From Psettodes erumei (taxonomy: Eukaryota > Chordata > Actinopteri > Pleuronectiformes > Psettodidae), in NCBI GenBank assembly GCA_016785225.1, contig JAFBJZ010000876.1, positions 62,001 through 126,000 on the forward strand: a DNA stretch of 64,000 bases, written 5' to 3'. A program made the translations under genes and the position numbers. Shown here in pieces: positions 1-10,747 of the stretch. The notes beneath the pieces were generated by a model. That model was not told the origin of the DNA. It saw nothing but the letters and a program-made list of their open reading frames with translations, and ran no database searches. Within the stretch, counting starts at the first letter, position 1; every line of letters begins with the position of its first letter.

Positions 1-891
1 GACCGACCAGTCGGGCATCTCCCAATCATCCCTGAGCCGCACCATGCCAGCCATATGGGATGGCATAATCCATATCTCACTGAGGTACATTACATTTCCC
101 TACACTGTGTCTCTGCAGGTGAACATAAAAGTGCAATTTGCAGCAATAAGCTAATTTCCAAATGTAATTGGAGCAATTGACCGTACTCACATTGCTGTAA
201 GAACACCATCAGAGAAGGTTTTGCTTATATTTTATGCAAACAGGAGGCATTTTCACACCATCAACATGCAAGTGATTTGTGATATGCAGATGTATGTGAT
301 GAATATTGTGGTACGGTGGCCTGTGGCAACTCAAAATTTATGTGTGTGCAGGATGGATGGCTTGTTGGTAAGATTTGGTGTTAATCATACTATTCTTCTT
401 GTGTTTTTGTATTGTCATTTGAGCATGTAGTTACTATGATCCATTACAATGTAAGTTATAGCATTTTATTGACTGTAGCTTGTCATTTCAGATGTAACAT
501 GCTTTGTTAGTAGTTTTGAAAAGCATTATACAGAGAGCACTCTTATTTCTATTATTAGGTGACCATGGATACCTACTCAGAGCATGGCTCCTCACCCACT
601 CACTAACCCCATGGCTGAGCAAGAGCAGTAGTACAATGACATCCATGCTTGTGCTTGTCCAGTGGTGGAACAGACTATAGGGCAGCTGAAAGGCTGTTGG
701 CGATGTTTAGATGGCACTATTGGCATGCTGCTGTATGCTCCACCAAAACTGTGCTGCACAATGTGGAAAACAAACGTGGTGTACCTCTGCTACAGGAGGT
801 GTGGAATGTTGAACCTGACCTAGGCCCACCTAACACTGAACCAAATGCAGTAGCTATACAGCACTGTTTGAATGTGATAAAGAGAATGTGA
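1..891 (+). pseudogene. Harbinger (HARBI1-type) transposase, decayed, 5' end outside window
   Basis: Spliced and frame-corrected reading gives the C-terminal part of a PIF/Harbinger DDE transposase, a nuclear DNA-cleaving enzyme. Visible landmarks are GISQSSLSRTMPAIWDGI near the start, GAIDRTHIAV around the first catalytic Asp, INMQVICDMQMYVMNIVVRW in the core, VVEQTIGQLKGCWRCLDG around the catalytic Glu, and a C-terminus ending NVIKRM with a stop at 889-891. The residues after VVRWP read VATQNL where the family usually has STHDS, so the second catalytic Asp appears lost. At least two frameshifts and in-frame stops break the second exon. A GT-AG intron interrupts the frame. The diverging Myb-like gene at 3089-3253 is its expected partner. 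A relic transposon copy is far more likely than the single-copy host gene HARBI1. Confidence 0.8.
368..558 (+). other. Intron inside the Harbinger transposase relic
   Basis: The protein reads GWLVG up to base 367 and resumes as GDHGYLLRAWLL from base 559. The 191 bases between begin GTAAG and end TTATTAG and contain stops in the transposase frame. Removing them restores the conserved Gly-Asp-x-Gly-Tyr junction of HARBI1 proteins. The intron call follows from these splice sites plus protein continuity. Confidence 0.7.
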
Positions 892-1176
892 AAAAATGGA
901 AAGCCGAGACTTTTTCATGACTTTCTTAACCAGTTCCTTTAATGTATTACACATATCACAGAGAACACTATTAATTTTCTGTAATTCACTGTGATCTCTC
1001 TCATGGTATTAATATTTCTCTCTGTGACTCCAGCACAGCGTTTTTGAGGACACAAGCAGTTTTCTGCCCCTCAGAAGTGGAGGCAAGGGACACATGTGGA
1101 TCACTGTGGTCAGCTATGGTGGAACTGCTGGCCTAACATATCTATGATGATTCTCAGTCATCCAGGTCATTGTCAA

Positions 1177-1386
1177 GGTTGAAAGAGCTCTGTAAGGCAA
1201 CTGGACTTGAGATTTTTCAAGAAAACATTTCACCTCTCATCCAAGAGGCTTCTTCAGTTCTGAAACTGATAGTGGGGAGTAATGGAATACTATACATTGT
1301 AGGTGTGGAAAGTTGTTTGGGAAAAACAACAACAGTGCCACAGGTCACTCCCATTGAGTGGGCTGTTAGGATCACCTGGGCAAGTA
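1177..1386 (-). repeat. Left inverted terminal repeat of the Penelope-like element
   Basis: Reverse complement of this block matches 2842-3050 over nearly its whole length, including the GAAGAAGCCTCTTGGATGAG core and GTTGTTTGGGAAAAACAACA. Differences are scattered substitutions and small indels. About 37 extra bases (1140-1176) lie outside it on the left only. A short CTGGGCAAGTATTGAC segment is duplicated in tandem at its inner edge (near 1376-1415). Confidence 0.85.
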
Positions 1387-1408
1387 TTGACAGTCTCCTG
1401 GGCAAGTA

Positions 1409-2840
1409 TTGACCTTTTGGGTCTCCCCAAAATACACAAGGAAGGAGCTCCACTCAGACCAATCATTAGCAGTATTAACTCTGCCATGTACAACATTGCC
1501 AAACATCTGGCCTCCATTCTCGCACCCTAGGTGGGAAAAACACCACACCACATTGCCAACTCACAGAACTTCTCCAACAAAACAAAGGACTTAAATCTTG
1601 ACGCAGATGATATGACGTATGACGATATGTTTCATACGACGTCACTTCACTTTTCACGTGCATCCCCACTACAGAACTTGATAGTAAAGAGACGACTACT
1701 AAATGATCACACTCTGCCAGACGGGACCAACCTGTGCGTCACCACTGTGTACTTCCAATTTAACAACGTTTTTTACAGACAGAAATATGGTTGTGCAATG
1801 GGCTCCCCTGTGTCTCCCATATGGTGATCCTTTACATGGAGGAGGTGGAGAGGGAGAGCTCTACTCTCCTACATGGGCACAGCTCCCCCTCACTGGTTCC
1901 GATATGTGGACAACACATGGGTCAAAATCAAAACCCAGGAGATCAATGCATTTACAGACCATATCAGTGATGTGTACAGGAACATCAAGTTCACACGCAA
2001 AGATGTGAAAGACAACATCCTTGCTTTCCTGGACTGTGCTGTCCATATCATGGAGGATGGAGGATCTCAACATAGAGGTGTACAGGAAACCCACACACAC
2101 ACTGACCAGTACCTCCGATTTGACTCACACCACCCACTGGAACACGAATTAGGGGTTATCAGAACCCTCCAGTCACGACCAGACAAAATTCCAATGACCA
2201 ACAGGGGCAAGATTAGGGAACAGAGGCACAACAGGCAGCCCTCAAAACCTGTGGTTTTCCCAGTTTGGCCTTTCTGAAAACCAACAAGAAAAGGCCCACA
2301 GAGAGGGAGGATAACAGAGGGAGAAACATTACCATCCCATATATCGCAGGGGTTGCTGAAAAACTTAGGAGGATCTTTAACCAGCACCAGATCCCCATAC
2401 ACTTCAGACCCAGCAACACCCTGAGACAAAAAGTGGTGCATCTTAAAGACAAGACACCCAGGCACAAGCTGGACAACATAGTGTATGCTGTTCCTGTACA
2501 CTGGGGAGACCAAACAGCCGCTGCACAAGCGTATGGCTCAATACAGGAAGGCCAATTCCTCAGGACAGGACTCAGCGGTTCATTTACAACTCAAGGCCAA
2601 AGGACACTCCTTTGAAGACAACAAAGTACATATTCTGGCCAGGGAGGACAGATGGTTTGAGAGAGGGGTAAAGGAAGTCATATTTGTCAACCTGGAGAAA
2701 CCATCCCTCAACAGAGGAGGTGGGCTAAGACACAACCTGTCACCCACTTACAAGGCACTTTTTGGAACAATACCCAGAAAACTCAATTCACACTTACTCC
2801 CTCCAAATCCACACAACACAGAGTCAGATGACTTAACACT
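1409..2840 (+). pseudogene. Penelope-like reverse transcriptase with GIY-YIG endonuclease, broken
   Basis: Reading across three frames gives LGLPKIHKEGAPLRPIISS (palm start), FYRQKYGCAMGSPVSPI (RT motif B region), HWFRYVDNTWVKIK (active-site box), FLDCAVHI, TLRQKVVHLKDKTPRHKLDN, and then a GIY-YIG-type module: VYAV, YTGETKQPLHKRMAQ, EDRWFERGVKEVIFVNLEKP and SLNRGGGLRHNLSPTYKALF. The combination is diagnostic of Penelope-like elements. Damage seen: a stop at 1528-1530, a stop after the PVSPIW segment near 1825, frameshifts near 2270 and 2490, loss of about a dozen residues between the two halves of the GIY-YIG core, and the catalytic box reading YVDN where YVDD is expected. It is therefore enzymatically dead. 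Confidence 0.85.
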
Positions 2841-2841
2841 C

Positions 2842-3050
2842 TCACTTGCCCAGGTGATCCTAACAGCCCAATCAATGGGAGTGACCTGTGGTACTGTTGT
2901 TGTTTTTCCCAAACAACTTTCCACACCTACCTTGTATAAATTCTAGTACTCCCCACCATCAGTTTCAGAACTGAAGAAGCCTCTTGGATGAGAGGCAAAA
3001 GGTTTTCTTGAAAAATCTGAAATCCACTTGCCTTACAAAACTCCTTCAAC
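2842..3050 (+). repeat. Right inverted terminal repeat of the Penelope-like element
   Basis: Inverted partner of 1177-1386. It contains the segment CTGAAGAAGCCTCTTGGATG followed by AGAGGCAAAA, which can fold as a hairpin (GCCTCT with AGAGGC). The block follows the stop of the GIY-YIG frame by a few dozen bases. Confidence 0.85.
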
Positions 3051-3088
3051 CTTGCTGGCCTAACATTCATCTTCCAATTCTCCCCTCC

Positions 3089-3253
3089 TCATGACATCCC
3101 ATTGTGTGACTCAGTGTGTCCAGTCTGCTTATCAGTCTGCCACCTGTTGCTCATCCCAGAAGGCAAACCACCAGATAAAACGTTTTTTCTGGCTTCCACC
3201 ACATTGATTAGCACCTCGATCTCACAGTCTCTGAAATTCATCTTCTTTGCCAT
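3089..3253 (-). pseudogene. Harbinger Myb/trihelix-type accessory protein, N-terminal fragment
   Basis: A 54-residue frame starts MAKKMNFRDCEIEVLINVVE and continues ARKNVLSGGLPSGMSNRW, the start of the Myb/SANT (trihelix) DNA-binding protein that Harbinger elements carry opposite to the transposase. In active elements it helps import and target the transposase. Here it stops early (TGA at 3089-3091), before the rest of the helix bundle, and the Penelope-like insertion separates it from its transposase. The converging arrangement with the relic at 1-891 supports the assignment. It is short, so chance resemblance is possible but unlikely given the neighbour. Confidence 0.6.
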
Positions 3254-3259
3254 TGTCAA

Positions 3260-5720
3260 TGGAAAAATAGGTGTCAGGAGTGTATTTATGTGTATTTATT
3301 GCCTTTTGCATAGTAATTTATGGACAGAACCAGGGCGGGGTCAGTGACTCATGGACACACGGTTAATTTCACGTTGATTGAAATGTATAATAAAAAGGTG
3401 CACAGGACCTGGTTTACATATGGTTTTATACTTGTGGATGCGTTGTGGATGTGAGTGAGAGGTAATTTTGTGAGTACGTCATCTTTCAGTATGAAAGCTG
3501 CACAGTCTTTTATACATGAGGCCCTGGAGAACGGAAAGAAGGACAACTCAAAACAACTGCTCTATTTGAGGTTCACAAAATCACCTTTTTATTCATTTCT
3601 CATATTATTGCAATGTTATTATTATTATTATTATTATTGCATAATATAATTGCAATGTGCTTTGCAAATATGTTTTAATACCCCCACAATTTATTACTGA
3701 GTATGTTCTTTTGTATAATTTTTTATTGTTATTGAAATTTGTTTTTTTTTTTAAATAGTCTCTTTATCAACCCAAAAATATCTTTTGGAAGCTTCACTCC
3801 AAAGACATCAGTATGGTGATCACCTTTATACAGTCAGACTTCGGGCTCATCACATCCTGGGCTATGTGTATTCACATGTGTGTCTAGGGGAAAGAGAGTG
3901 ATGGGATTACTCTTGTTATGTGGAATCAGTTGTGCTCTGTTTGTCTGCTTTCTGTCAATGGGAGGCTGGTCTCAGTCAAAGTGTGGGATCAGTGTCAGGA
4001 TCAGTCAGCATCTCCAGCAGCTACGACGCACGCAACATTTGGTTATCAGACATGGCCCACTTATTAATGAATTATTTCTGTATGCTTTATGTTTGTTGAT
4101 GTTGTGGTATTTTTCTGTCCACTAGTTTCTGCTGCATCTCCATCTGTGTTCCTGTGTCTGTAAGCCATTTATTTTTTCGCTCACGTGTGTGTGTGAAGTA
4201 AAATAAGAAGAGTATATATTATATGTCTATGTATAAACTATGTAACAACCCCACAGCTAAGAACAGGCTTCATGATCACTGAAACCAACCAAAGGCTAGA
4301 TACTAGACATTAGTATTTCCACCAGTATGCACAGGGTTTTGAGTCTTGACATTCATATGGAGTGACATTTTGATCTTAAAGGCTGTGTCACTCCTACAAA
4401 AGCGAAAAAGAACAATCTCTGTAAAGTGCACTTGCATTACTATTCAAGTCTTATTACTGGTACATCTGTGTGGTCACAGATTTTTACCTTTGTAACTGGT
4501 CCAGCTAAAGCTCCTTAACTACATCCCTACTTAAGTCCAGTGGTGTTGAGAAATAGCTTTCGGCTGACCTGCTAACACCTCACATATATCTTAAACAATT
4601 AAACTTTACTTGTGTCCAACAGCCCACCTTGGAACCTTGGTTCCCACCACTGAATTGACAAATTCCAATGTGAGTCATGCAAGGGATTTGACTTTATTGG
4701 CTGTAAGCCAACATGATCAATAACTGAACACCAATAGGATTGTGATTTATGTTTACGTTTAAACACAACATTCTAAACAAGACAGCATTCCAAGAGCACG
4801 GACCTCTGCCAAGGTTGAACATTTCCCCCAAATTACTTGAAGGAATTTTATTTAAAAAAATGTAAAAGATGGGGAATGGCCCAGGGATGAACCCATAATA
4901 TTGGATGTGGCCCACCCTCACCAATAAATTAATTAAAAGTAATATTTACCCCTACAAAAAAAACTACAGAGCCTGTTTTCTTGAAACTTGGTGAAGAGGT
5001 GGGGAAGGGGCTAATTCAGAGCATATATTGACTTCACTGATTGGCCCCCCAAAAAATCAGTAAAATGTAATATTTAGTCATTCACAAAAACTACTGAACC
5101 ACCTGTCTTTCATTAATAAATATATAAAAATGCAATATTTCCTGCTGCATTGCTTTTTTAAATGTGGTTAATGAATTGTGGCTTAAAATAATGGTAGGGC
5201 ACAATGAGTTAATTCAAGATTAGGCTTCATTGAATTAAAGTGGAACGTTGAGAAATGGCACATGGATGTAATGGAGGGATTTATTCTTGTAATTATTATT
5301 ATTTTATTAATATATTATCAATATTATTTTTGTTAATCTTATTTTCTTGAGAGTGTAGAGACAGTGTTTCTCTTTTCAAATATCTTTTTCATGCACTTAT
5401 GGAGAAATTACTTAAAATGTGAAATTTTACCCTGTCTCGCACGTAACTTAAATGGTGTAACTTAAGTTACACCAAGAGCCACCTTTGGTAAAACAGAAAT
5501 AAATAAGTGAAAATGAAAAATAAAGCAATGTGAATTATTATTATTATCAATTTCAATACTCTTAGTTTTCACTCAGTCCTGCTAACAGACAGACAAATAA
5601 CCAGTAGTACAAAAAACATACAAACAACTTGGCAGAGGTAACTACATTTATAGATTGTATTCAACTTGCCAGGTACACTGTATGTCCACATCGGTGACCT
5701 GCTTAAATTTTCTGTACCAT
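3260..5720. other. AT-rich non-coding stretch
   Basis: Probably includes the outer end of the Harbinger element (its terminal repeat was not located). There is a short TTA repeat near 3618-3640. No frame here resembles a known protein, and the longest (3880-4125) has no recognisable motif. The sequence is otherwise ordinary AT-rich intergenic DNA. Confidence 0.5.
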
Positions 5721-6330
5721 TTAGCTGAGACAGAGTAGGGCCCCTGCCTCAAAGTTCCACATATCTATAAGCCCCTTTTTATTGACAGGATGGTGAGGAA
5801 CACTCTCCTGCACCTTAGGGCCCTTCTTTGGACTGTTCCAGTGCACATTCAGGAGGTCCTCAGCAATCACTTCTGAAGAAGTTTTGTAGAAATGTTCTGC
5901 CAGGCCATCAAGGCCTAAAGCTTTCCTAGTTTTGAGACTTTGCTGTGGGGGGGGGATTTCAGTGTTCAGTTGCTTCAGAGCATCTACTGACACATTTAGC
6001 AGACCAGTGAGGAAAGAAAGCAACATGTCTAGCTTCTTCATTTATTCATTTGGAAATTATTCCTCAGAAACTTGCTTGCATCTGAAGCACTTCATGTTTT
6101 GTGATGTTAAGTGTACAGTGTAGTCAAAAAGATCCAACTTGTTCACCAGGTCAAGCACCTCAATGCTTTTTGAGCTGAAAGAAATGACAGGCTTCTACTG
6201 ATGAGATTAAGGCTGTTGTTGAGTAGTACTTTTGGCTTGAGAAGGTACCGGATGTGGAAGTATCCAAGAGAGCAGCCATGAGAAGAGCTTGTTGATATCT
6301 CAAATGCTTATTATTACTTATGCCTATCTT
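5721..6330 (-). pseudogene. L1/Tx1-type LINE reverse transcriptase fragment
   Basis: The minus-strand frame contains LKTRKALGLDGLAEHFYKTS, which matches the family signature of reverse-transcriptase block 1 in L1/Tx1 LINEs (KAPGxDGxxxEFYK). It is preceded by FLTGLLNVSVDALKQLN and followed by VNKKGLIDMWNFEAGALLCL, matching the usual PKKGDLxDxxNWRPVSLLC. Upstream residues near 6165-6190 (CHFFQLKKH) resemble the FFxLEKR segment that precedes this block. Only about 200 residues of a protein over 1,100 long remain, with gaps and frameshifts. Palm catalytic motifs are absent. Confidence 0.6.
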
Positions 6331-6509
6331 ATCTCCTTTAGCTTTGGATACACTGGTTCTTCCTTTTCTAAGAAAAGAAGATAATACCACCCCGCAGTTC
6401 CTTGCAGCAGCAATATTTAAAAGTGCACCATTTGGGTTTTCACAAAAAGAAATGATCATGTGTGACCAGGGACACAGGTCATCATATAAGTTGATGTCTA
6501 ACAATATCT

Positions 6510-8426
6510 TAATCTGGTGTTATTGTTGATATCACATCCACAACTATGAGCATTACAGTGTTACAGAATTATCAAAGCAAATTAATGTTGTAGCATAATC
6601 CATAATCAGTTTACATTAGTTAGTGTATCATCATTTTGAGTTTTGTTTTGTAGCCAGCTTTTTGGAATATTAGTGATCAGTAATGATTGACTTCAGCCAC
6701 AGATGGTGGAACATTTGCCTTAACAAAAGCAATGGAAGAGAAATGCAACTAGCAGTAAGCATATTTTGTGGGCTAAAATGAAGTTTAAAAAAAAAAATGT
6801 AAGTAAGACCTACATGCAGGTACTGAAGGAAATGGTGTCGGCGTGGCAGGTAACTACCATGCATGCCTCCAAAGAGTGTGAAAATCAAATATAAAGTAAA
6901 TCAAATCATATGGCTGGGCACTCTGGTGGGCTTCTGTCATTGTGGATAGATTAGACATTTAAAATAGGCTTGCACTGGCTAGTTTAGCCTTCTATTTGAT
7001 GTTCTTTTCAACATGTGGGGTGAAGGCAACTGTAACTTGCCACAAAGTTGAATGGCTACCATTCTTGGCCAGCAGCATGAGAGCTGATGATACAGTACCA
7101 AGATGTCAGTGGTAGAATATCTGACAATACCAAGTCTAGAAGTAGCTTTGACTGCAACCAGTTCCCTGACAGTCTCTACTGTACAGTGGAGGCTCCAACC
7201 TGTTCTTTCCCTCCAGTAACAATGAGGTATTGTCCTTCACTGGGTCATCAGTCAAGCTCCATTCCTCCTTTGCTGGTCTCTTGTGTCAAAGTGTGGGTCA
7301 ACCACTCTTCAGTCTTTTATGGGATGTAAGGCATCTGAGGAGGAAGCTGTCAAGAACAGGGAGCTGTTTTTTAATAAAATGCTGAATTTGTTTAAGTTGC
7401 TTTATATGTTGTCCTTTTATATATATGTTAGTTAACTTGTGAATTTGATCACAATGAAGATTCACTTGTACTATGAATAAAAACAACCCTAATTGTAACA
7501 GTAAGATTCATATTAATTCACTCAACAAGGCTGACATGAGAAAAACAGTAAAAAAATTGTAGTTGTTGAGCCAAAAAGGGTGAATCTTATTATACTAAAC
7601 TGTTAGACAAATGTAAACTTAAATTAATTTGATTAGACTAAGGATGAACATCAAAATCAAGTTAATTACCATACCATTTAACCCACAATTGGTGTTCCTA
7701 ATCAAGATCAACTGATTGTTCCTAATTTTATTTAGAGGGAATATAGGTGTCATAATGAAATGTCATTTATTCAATGACTTATTTTTTTTACCGTAAGCGA
7801 GAGTTGATTTTCACACACTGCATTTGAAGTACTCAATGTTTAAGGGAGAGTATGGATCCTAATCTATAAACAATAAAATTAAATAAAATACAAACATAAA
7901 TGCAACATAAACAGAAATACAAGTAAGTGTAACAGCTCGCCTGCATCATTATATCTGAACTAATTCAAATTCTGACAATCTATCTTTGATAGCTCATGGA
8001 GCTGTGCATGTAATCACTAATAGTTCAAAAATGATGCTGGAGTCGGGGAGGACATTCCACTGAGAAAATATAATTCCTTGATTGTAAATGGGTAGTGACA
8101 ACAAGCAAGAAAGAGATGCAACTGATCATATCATTTTGGTTCTTAAGAATTAATCAGAATTAAACACCCCTTGGGAAAAAAACAGTCTCAAAGAAAATAT
8201 GAGAAAGATTGAAAACCAAGTGAGAGAGTAATGAAGAGCAGGTGTTGGAAAAGAGAGGGAATCTTTGATGGAGTCTGAAGAGGAAGTCTGTGAAGGAGTA
8301 AAATATGATGCTGAGAAATCAGCAAGGGAAGGACTGAATATTTGAGAAGGGAAAAGATTCACGAGGGCCTCAATAAAAAGCTTCAGTGAACACAGCACAA
8401 ACAGACAGGCTTGATGGTCTCTCTCT

Positions 8427-8430
<4 letters not shown>
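6510..8430. other. AT-rich non-coding stretch
   Basis: No protein-like frame and no clear transposon end was recognised. The frame at 7087-7329 has no known motif. Confidence 0.5.

Positions 8431-8488
<58 letters not shown>
8431..8488. repeat. (CA)29 microsatellite
   Basis: Uninterrupted CA dinucleotide run followed by a short TATATA. It explains the His-Thr repeat frame read through this place. Confidence 0.95.
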
Positions 8489-8495
<7 letters not shown>

Positions 8496-9042
8496 GCACA
8501 CACAGCAGGGTGAGTTGAAATCAACCATGTTTATTCAAACTCTTCCTGCTCATCACAGAATACCATCATGCATTTCACTCCAACAGTCTTGCCCTGTCAG
8601 AGTATAACAAGCCCTCCTCACCACACAGCAGTCCAACACACACACACACTGACACACACAAAGGCACTATGCTTATTTGTAGAATAACACAAATTACAGG
8701 ATTTGATTATTTGCTGTTTTTTAGAACACTTACATATACTTTATAAAAACATAAACAGAAAAATCTGGAAATATTAAAACATTTTCATCCACAGTATTAT
8801 AGTTATACTATTAATAGTTAAGCTCAAAATTTGTAGTTGAACATAAACACTGCAAGTCATGGGAAACTAAAAAAATATAGCCTAGCCAACAATTTGGTCC
8901 AACAACTAAACCCTAACTAAACCCCAACCATCCCTATTTGTTTTTGACTGACATAAATTCCTCCCGGCTGCCCAGAAACTCTACAGTTCTAAACTGAAAA
9001 TCATATGCAGTTGCATTTTAAATAACACTGTCCATGAATGTT

Positions 9043-9079
9043 TATTATTATTGTTGTTGTTGTTGTTGTTCTTCTTCTT

Positions 9080-9138
<59 letters not shown>
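9043..9138. repeat. Compound trinucleotide microsatellite (ATT/GTT, CTT, ATT)
   Basis: ATT then GTT units to about 9070, thirteen CTT units to about 9109, then ATT units. All three keep the same triplet register, which suggests point mutations of one ancestral triplet array that then expanded separately. Confidence 0.95.
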
Positions 9139-9139
9139 C

Positions 9140-10289
9140 TGGTGTGAGTGCTGTGGTGAATGATGTGCTGACTACAGATACCCTGATATAATGCATGTGT
9201 ATCTTCCTTAATAATAATGATACTAATCTGCTTCATTTGCTTCCTTTGATAAAGATGGAAGACCATCCCCAGCAATCCCACATCACCTTTGAGCTATGTA
9301 TCAGCCTACAGAACGTTGAAGTAGAATATGTTAATTTAAATGCAATTAAAAATGGCATTGTACTATGGAATACTGCAGATGTACTGTGGCCAGTAGCTGG
9401 ATTCCAGGTGGATCATCCAGCCTATATTTTGTGTGGATGTGCTTTCTGTGATTTCTAAGCTCTTTTGCTTAGTATTTGATCCACAAAAATAGCAGAAATC
9501 TGTAATTATTTTCAAAAAATCTTGCATCATGCAAGAGTTAAAGTCATGCTTGAATCTCATGAATCTTACCATGCACATCTTTTGCATGTCACCTACTATT
9601 TTTTGGCACATGAGAACACACAGGAGTGTGTTGTTAAAATAAATTACATGCATAAAGAAAGAAATTGTATAAGTAACTACATTGGAAAACATAACTCTGT
9701 ATGTTAATTATTAACATATTATGTTAATATGTTTTTTGATTGTGAAAAATTACATTTTTTTCTCTTAATTGTTTGGTTTGCAAAAAATGTCCACTGCTTA
9801 AGTCTACAATATTAATAAGTAATATCCACATGTAAAAGCTAACATTTTTCAAATACAGGTTTTTATGTGACATTTTGAAAGGTAAAAAGTTAACGATGTA
9901 ATTTCAGATAAATTATCGCTATCACTCATTATAATCGCTGTTTAACTAAGCTCCTAATATCAGCTCAAACCGTATTAGTTCCAAAAATTGCGGTTGCTGT
10001 GAATAATGTATTCCAGGAGAGCCAAGGGAAATCTCTCCTGGAAAAAAGGAAAAGATTCATCATATTAACCTTGTTTTTTCCCCTCGAAATACCATTTAAA
10101 GTTTTATTTAAACTTCCAGAGTTATTTCAACAGATTTGAACTGCTGCTGTTCTATCATCTATACAGTCTGTTGCAGTAATACTCAGCACGTTAATTTCAC
10201 CAAGTGTCTCATTGCTATGGATTTATTCACAGTTCTGAGCTCCACTGAAAGGCAATGTTTTGTTGGCCAAAAGTGGATTTTGGTGTGTT

Positions 10290-10290
<1 letters not shown>
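9140..10290. other. AT-rich non-coding stretch
   Basis: Frames here (for example 9195-9458 and 9363-9692 on the other strand) overlap each other and show no recognisable motif. Confidence 0.5.

Positions 10291-10293
<3 letters not shown>

Positions 10294-10334
<41 letters not shown>
10294..10334. repeat. (TG)n microsatellite
   Basis: About 20 TG units, followed by an imperfect TG-rich flank. Confidence 0.95.
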
Positions 10335-10337
<3 letters not shown>

Positions 10338-10430
10338 TGTGTATTTGTGGATGTGTGTTAGAGAGAGCTATCATTTCCTGACATTGTGTTCCAGGCACAA
10401 TTAGGTAAGAGAGGTGATGTCATCTCTCAA

Positions 10431-10433
<3 letters not shown>

Positions 10434-10476
<43 letters not shown>
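10434..10476. repeat. (TG)n microsatellite
   Basis: About 21 TG units, 100 bases from the previous TG array. Confidence 0.95.
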
Positions 10477-10483
<7 letters not shown>

Positions 10484-10747
10484 TCTGTGAAACACAGTGA
10501 CAATTCAAATATGTGTTAAGCCACATATCATGTCCTGACACCTTTTCCTCAATGTAATGAGATGATACACTCTCTTTCATTGTTTTTGTATGTGCATACA
10601 GTGTAGCACAATACTGTAGTGTTTCCATCACATGCTGCTAACACACATGCATTCAAATGTAGGTATGACTATTTAAACACCAGTACCCTCGATATACATA
10701 TTGCATGGTGAAGCCGCCTGATAATATATATCTAAGAGCTGACTTCG

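Larger units (their letters stand above)
1126..3066. mobile_element. Penelope-like retroelement with its 14-bp target-site duplication
   Basis: The 14 bases TGCTGGCCTAACAT occur at 1126-1139 and again at 3053-3066, exactly flanking the element (1140-3052). Inside, about 210 bases at each end are inverted copies of each other, as known for Penelope-like elements, whose terminal repeats can lie in inverted orientation. Between them lies a + strand reverse transcriptase/GIY-YIG coding relic. The copy is short (about 1.9 kb) because the N-terminal coding part and internal segments are missing. It sits inside a Harbinger element, between its transposase and its Myb-like gene. Confidence 0.85.

Noticed and set aside
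1409..2840. Possible retrovirus or LTR element
   Set aside because: RT and GIY-YIG motifs fit Penelope-like elements, the end repeats are inverted, and no gag, protease, integrase or env-like sequence is present.
6160..6504. 114-codon minus-strand frame as a separate gene
   Set aside because: Its C-terminal end joins the L1/Tx1 relic, and the rest has no recognisable features.
8386..8607. Open frames rich in His-Thr or Cys-Val repeats (also near 10183, 17266, 18000, 22925, 23535, 58052)
   Set aside because: They are translations of CA/GT microsatellites, not genes.
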